Below, piece after piece: positions 19,861-23,790 of a stretch of DNA of 23,790 nucleotides. The DNA lies in the NCBI GenBank assembly GCA_000969725.1, contig JXSR01S065691.1; one strand, written 5' to 3'. Under the pieces are notes generated by a model that was not told the DNA's origin, searched no databases, and saw only the letters and a program-made list of their open reading frames with translations. The translations under genes and the position numbers were made by a program. The first letter of the stretch is position 1. Each line of letters opens with the position of its first letter. Origin of the DNA: Ophiothrix spiculata (lineage: Eukaryota > Echinodermata > Ophiuroidea > Amphilepidida > Ophiotrichidae).

Positions 19861-22800
19861 TTTTCAGTCAGAAACTTGTGGAATTCATATCAAGTTGAGG
19901 AAAAATCGAACTCTCAGACAAAAGGAAGAACTGAGTTCTAAATAATCAAGAAAATACGCAAGACACATTAAATCAATCCATAACATTAAACTGCAAATCC
20001 ATCCTAGAGTGTTAACTGGCCAAGTCCCCCATGCAGTTCATCCAACAATTTTGTTCCTAAATATATTCTTATTACACGTTACTCACACATCAGCCATTAG
20101 AAATAAATAATCTTAGTAATGATGAAGAAGTTTTGCCAGATTTCCCTTGTCATATAGCAATCCTTTTCACTTTCATTAATAGCCAGTTTTGTCTGATCAC
20201 TACCAAGCATGAAATTACTTTTGGAGCAATAGTAATAAAAGCTGCACTGATCTACTGAGTAATTCTCTCATGTCGTACCTCTACTGATTACTCGTATCTT
20301 AAATCAATGTATTTCAAAAATTTAACACTTCAATTCATGTAGATTTGGGAATAATGTATTTAATTTAGTAACCATTTTAATCAGCTTTAAATGAGTTATG
20401 GATAGAAAGAACAAACGTCACTATAGTAATGTCTGTTATATTAATTTTGCATAATTTTGTATGAAAAATCAGCAGATCTCTGCAAAAGCAATACCATTCC
20501 TGAACTAACCAGTAACTTTTCAGATTCTAGAAAACAAAAATTCTGCACCAAAATAGGCTTTTCTCCTAAACCAACACAGTGTATTGCACTACTTAAATCA
20601 GGCCTTCTCAAATATTATTATTTATACTTTATCGTCTTTCTTATTGCCAAATGCTAAATATGTTTATGATAATATATACCTAAATGGCTTTGAGACAGGA
20701 GTCAGTCGGGGCAGCTGCAAGGACTGATAGTATGGATCTGACTAACATGCAAATTGAAGATCCTGGGCTTGTTATACCACCCTTTCTTCTGTGCACATCC
20801 AATAAAGATGTTGATGCCGAACAATCAAGGAGTTAAGCGGCTTAATGGTCGGTTTTTACTTTTTCATGGGCAATAATTATATATAGTGCGACAAATATTC
20901 GTGTATTCGCTCTTAAACATTTTCAATAGCTTCCAATGTATTTTCTAATAATAATGCAGGTTAACAAGCTAAATTTAAACGTAAAACCACCATTACATGA
21001 TTCTACAAATGAAGACATCTTTCTGTATGTTGTTCATTTCATGAAATTCACCTTTCAATTGACAACAGACCAGTTTCATTGTCAGCTTGTTCAAATACAG
21101 ACTACATTAATATAAGCAGAAGAAGCTCCCATTTATTTGTTTAGATATTCCCACTGGATACCATCATAATACACCCAAATCAAGGGATAAAATCCCATTT
21201 GTAGGATCTATAATTAATATGATCTATCAATGCTCCAACTACGGCTCGGCTTACAAGCAACATAATTAATTATGCATAGATACTTCAGATCAATATTCTA
21301 GACACAGTCTCTCACTTCTAAGATCAAGTTTAACATCATGGTATAAATGTCCCCACAGATCTGGTTCTTGACAAATTATTAATGTCAACACCCTCGAAGA
21401 TAAAGTAGTACTACGCTTGCTTTTCTATTGGATTAGGTAGATTATTTATTTTGTTAAGAAACAATTTTGGATCCTAAAGGTGCACTGGAGAATTCATGTA
21501 CGTCATGTCAAAATGATGCAGTTGTTTGCATAGTATAATAAAGCGCTATCATCTGTAAGTTGGAATACACTTTTATATAATAAGAATATAATTTAGAGGA
21601 TCTCACAACTTTAAACTGCAAAATTTTACGAATTTAAATTGCAATTTTTTAAAACTTCAAATCCTTGTGAAATACCTCTGAAAAAAATATATACACAAAA
21701 TTAAATATCCACAGTAAATCCTCCACAAAATATTAATTATTTTGAAACAAAATCATCGATTCAATTAGAAAATACTTATAGGTATGTGATATTCTATTTT
21801 TCTATTCCAACGAAATCTGTTTAAATAGTTTAACTGTCAAATGTCAGCTAATGTAATGATAACATACGTACATTTAAAACATGCATCTTCACTACACTTA
21901 TAGTGAAGCTGTTGTCCTCAAATATGTTAGCTTTAATGTCAAAATATAGAACACTATAATTAGATATCCCAAGCGCTTCAAAATGAAGTGCATTTCCAAT
22001 CATGTAATAAAATCCTTGGTATAATTATCTCAACTAAATTGATGCTCATCACTTAAACCGTCACTTACAAGTGGTCGTCTCAACACGAAACTAAACCAGA
22101 TCGTGGAAACCACACCAATGCACAATCTAGTCAAGGCTTTATAAAATACAGGACATCTCAGGATAATTTTTAAAAATTCACTTTGGAAAATTTTATCGAA
22201 ATATGTTAGGTTATATTTTTCAGACTTTTAGATAAAAAAAGTATATTTTGACTGATCTCCAGAATAGTGGTGTTTTTTTTCTAATTGGATATTTGCAAGC
22301 ATAAAAATATCATAAATATTTTTAGCCTTTGAGAAAATGTTAAAGTCTAAATGTTGTCATTATTTAGATAATTTTTTACAAACTGTTTTTTTGGAGGTAA
22401 ACATGATTAAAATCATTGTGTGCAAGTTTGAATTTGCCAAATAGGTGCTCGTAAAAGCTACTAGATTCATAAAACTCATTTGTCATTGTGTCACTTTTTA
22501 CTTTCACAATTTACATCGCTTTTTATTAAAAAGGTGGACACTTTATTATCAAATGAGTATCTGAAAATATATCCATCTTTACAAAAAATATGTTCACCTA
22601 ACACTTCCTGAAAATATTGATATATTAATTTAAAACATGGTAAAAATCTTTTTGAGACATACTGTATAAAATGTGTTATTGCAAACTTTGTAAGTAAATT
22701 GCATGAGTGTGATCACTTTATATATTACTCTGTGTATGGACAGAGATTTTGCCAGCCTGTCAGGCACTCATAGTGTTGTAATCCATCATGTAACTTCCTT

Positions 22801-22886
22801 CACACGTTTGTAATTTTGATTCTGCCATATCACAAACTGATTTTTACAGCCTAGCAATTTGGTTATTTGACCTTTTACCAACTTGT
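19861..22886. other. Copy B, right part: no gene seen
   Basis: Counterpart of 5541-8554 and the best-matching section. About 19870-19975 is unlike its A counterpart. A hairpin specific to B, CTTCACTA (21887-21894) with TAGTGAAG (21901-21908), replaces the less paired cttcacaaaacttaaaagaaag of A. A 66-codon plus frame at 20457-20657 shows no recognisable domain. No gene is called. Confidence 0.55.
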
Positions 22887-23620
22887 CACAGATCTTTCTT
22901 ATTCTCTTATATTTTATTCATTTTATTTTTCTCATTTCATCCCTTGAATTTACAATTTTTTGTAACTTCCCTGAGCTTAAAGAATTAAATTGAATGCAAT
23001 ACTTATTAAATGAGTATAAAATGATGTTACTATTTTTCACTTGCTTTCAAGACTAATTTCTCTAACACTTTCTTAACCTTTTTTTTGTAAAATACTTATC
23101 TCTAAAAAGTTTGTGAATTTGAAAAATTGTAATAACTACTGAGGTTTAAATTCATAGATTATTATGTTCCACATTTGGTAATTTACCACGCAATATCCAT
23201 GATTTACAGTACAGTAAGACACCTTTTTTTTGACTTAATATATTAACCCCAATTCACAAACAATTCTTATATCAGATGACACTCTGCCATTAGCGTTAAC
23301 CTATTTTTACCCAATAATACTTATTACACTTGACACACTTCAATAACTTCATCAAGTCAATGGTCGGTCACCGTTACCATTTCTCATTTACAAATGGTCA
23401 TACTATACGCACCATAATGTCCTACGACTTAACTGGCCTCAACCCCTCTTATTTGCACTTTCTTTCATAAAATGCACACAGAAATTAATCAAATCCTGTT
23501 TAAAAGGAACAAGCAATGATCACAAATTTACATAAAACTTGCCTCCACTGAGTACACTTAAAGTAATTTTTCTGCTTTTCTATAAAGTACTTGTATTCAT
23601 TCTTTAGTGATTTTATTTTT
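22887..23620. other. Right flank: no gene seen
   Basis: AT-rich sequence outside the duplication, unlike the DNA that follows copy A. I see only a small hairpin (ACCATTT / AAATGGT, near 23376-23398) and homopolymer runs. No coding frame of note. Confidence 0.5.
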
Positions 23621-23790
23621 TCTTTGGGATATTTCTCAGTCTACGCATCATTCTGCCTTCATACATCTACCACATGCTATCTACAGAAGATACTCCAGAC
23701 ATATAAACAGATAAATCCATCACTTGGATGTTTCTTTTGGATATTTCTCAGTCTACGCATCCATCAGCCTTCATGCATCTACCACATGCT
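23621..23790. repeat. 112 bp-period tandem repeat, cut by the window edge
   Basis: ggatatttctcagtctacgc begins at 23627 and again at 23739. The shared block (about 58 bp, with a few mismatches) runs through gccttcatncatctaccacatgct in both. The second copy ends exactly at the window edge. This is at least two units and may be the start of a longer array outside the window. Confidence 0.85.

Larger units (their letters stand above)
12357..22886 (+). repeat. Segmental duplication, copy B (about 10.5 kb)
   Basis: Same order and orientation as 104-8554. It is about 2.08 kb longer. The 2386 bp and 194 bp insertions in B, less the 597 bp insertion in A, give 1983 bp, so small indels account for only about 100 bp. 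Small indels include 23 bp near 18630 and 27 bp near 20275 (extra in B), 17 bp near 21597 (missing in B) and 13 bp near 22495 (extra in B). Both edges are abrupt: the flanks 5' of B and 3' of B do not resemble the flanks of A. Confidence 0.95.

Overview
This window looks like non-coding nuclear DNA from an animal. By eye it is about two-thirds A+T. It is full of short terminal-inverted-repeat (TIR) elements, microsatellites and interspersed repeats of the 'tatagcgc ... aagtgctttacaa' kind that I associate with marine invertebrates such as echinoderms, hemichordates and molluscs. That placement rests on repeat style only and is weak. I find no protein-coding gene, tRNA or rRNA that I can support. 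The longest open frames are under 100 codons. Where the same frame exists in both copies of the duplication described below, it is either frameshifted or differs by amino-acid changes, which argues against coding.

The main structure is a direct duplication of a long segment. Copy A is about 104-8554 and copy B about 12357-22886. They are separated by a 3.8 kb spacer (8555-12356) and flanked by unrelated DNA (1-103 and 22887-23790). The copies are collinear and in the same orientation. In stretches I counted by hand they differ by roughly 2-10%, less near the right end. B is about 2.1 kb longer than A, and three TIR insertions explain nearly all of that: a 2.4 kb element only in B (14680-17065), a 194 bp element only in B (12531-12724), and a 597 bp element only in A (4700-5296). 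In each case the other copy keeps the uninterrupted target, so the window contains its own filled/empty-site controls. A further 274 bp TTAA-flanked element lies in the spacer (11620-11893).

The most unusual object is the 2.4 kb B-only element. It has 11 bp perfect TIRs (CCCTTACCAAA) and arms packed with about thirty copies of GAATAC/GTATTC. The right arm contains a roughly 186 bp tandem duplication. The core is patchwork: a probable nested TA-flanked element with an 11-G run and a 17 bp-stem hairpin, and a further transposon-end-like sequence. No intact transposase is visible, so it is probably non-autonomous.

Smaller features are a 151 bp imperfect tandem repeat present in both copies and split by the A-only element, a (TCAA)n microsatellite of 8 versus 5 units, a short hairpin conserved in both copies, a purine/G-rich tract, a probable retrotransposon or transcript 3' tail just before copy A, and a 112 bp-period tandem repeat running off the right edge. 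I see a mobile-element-rich duplicated locus, not a multi-gene system.
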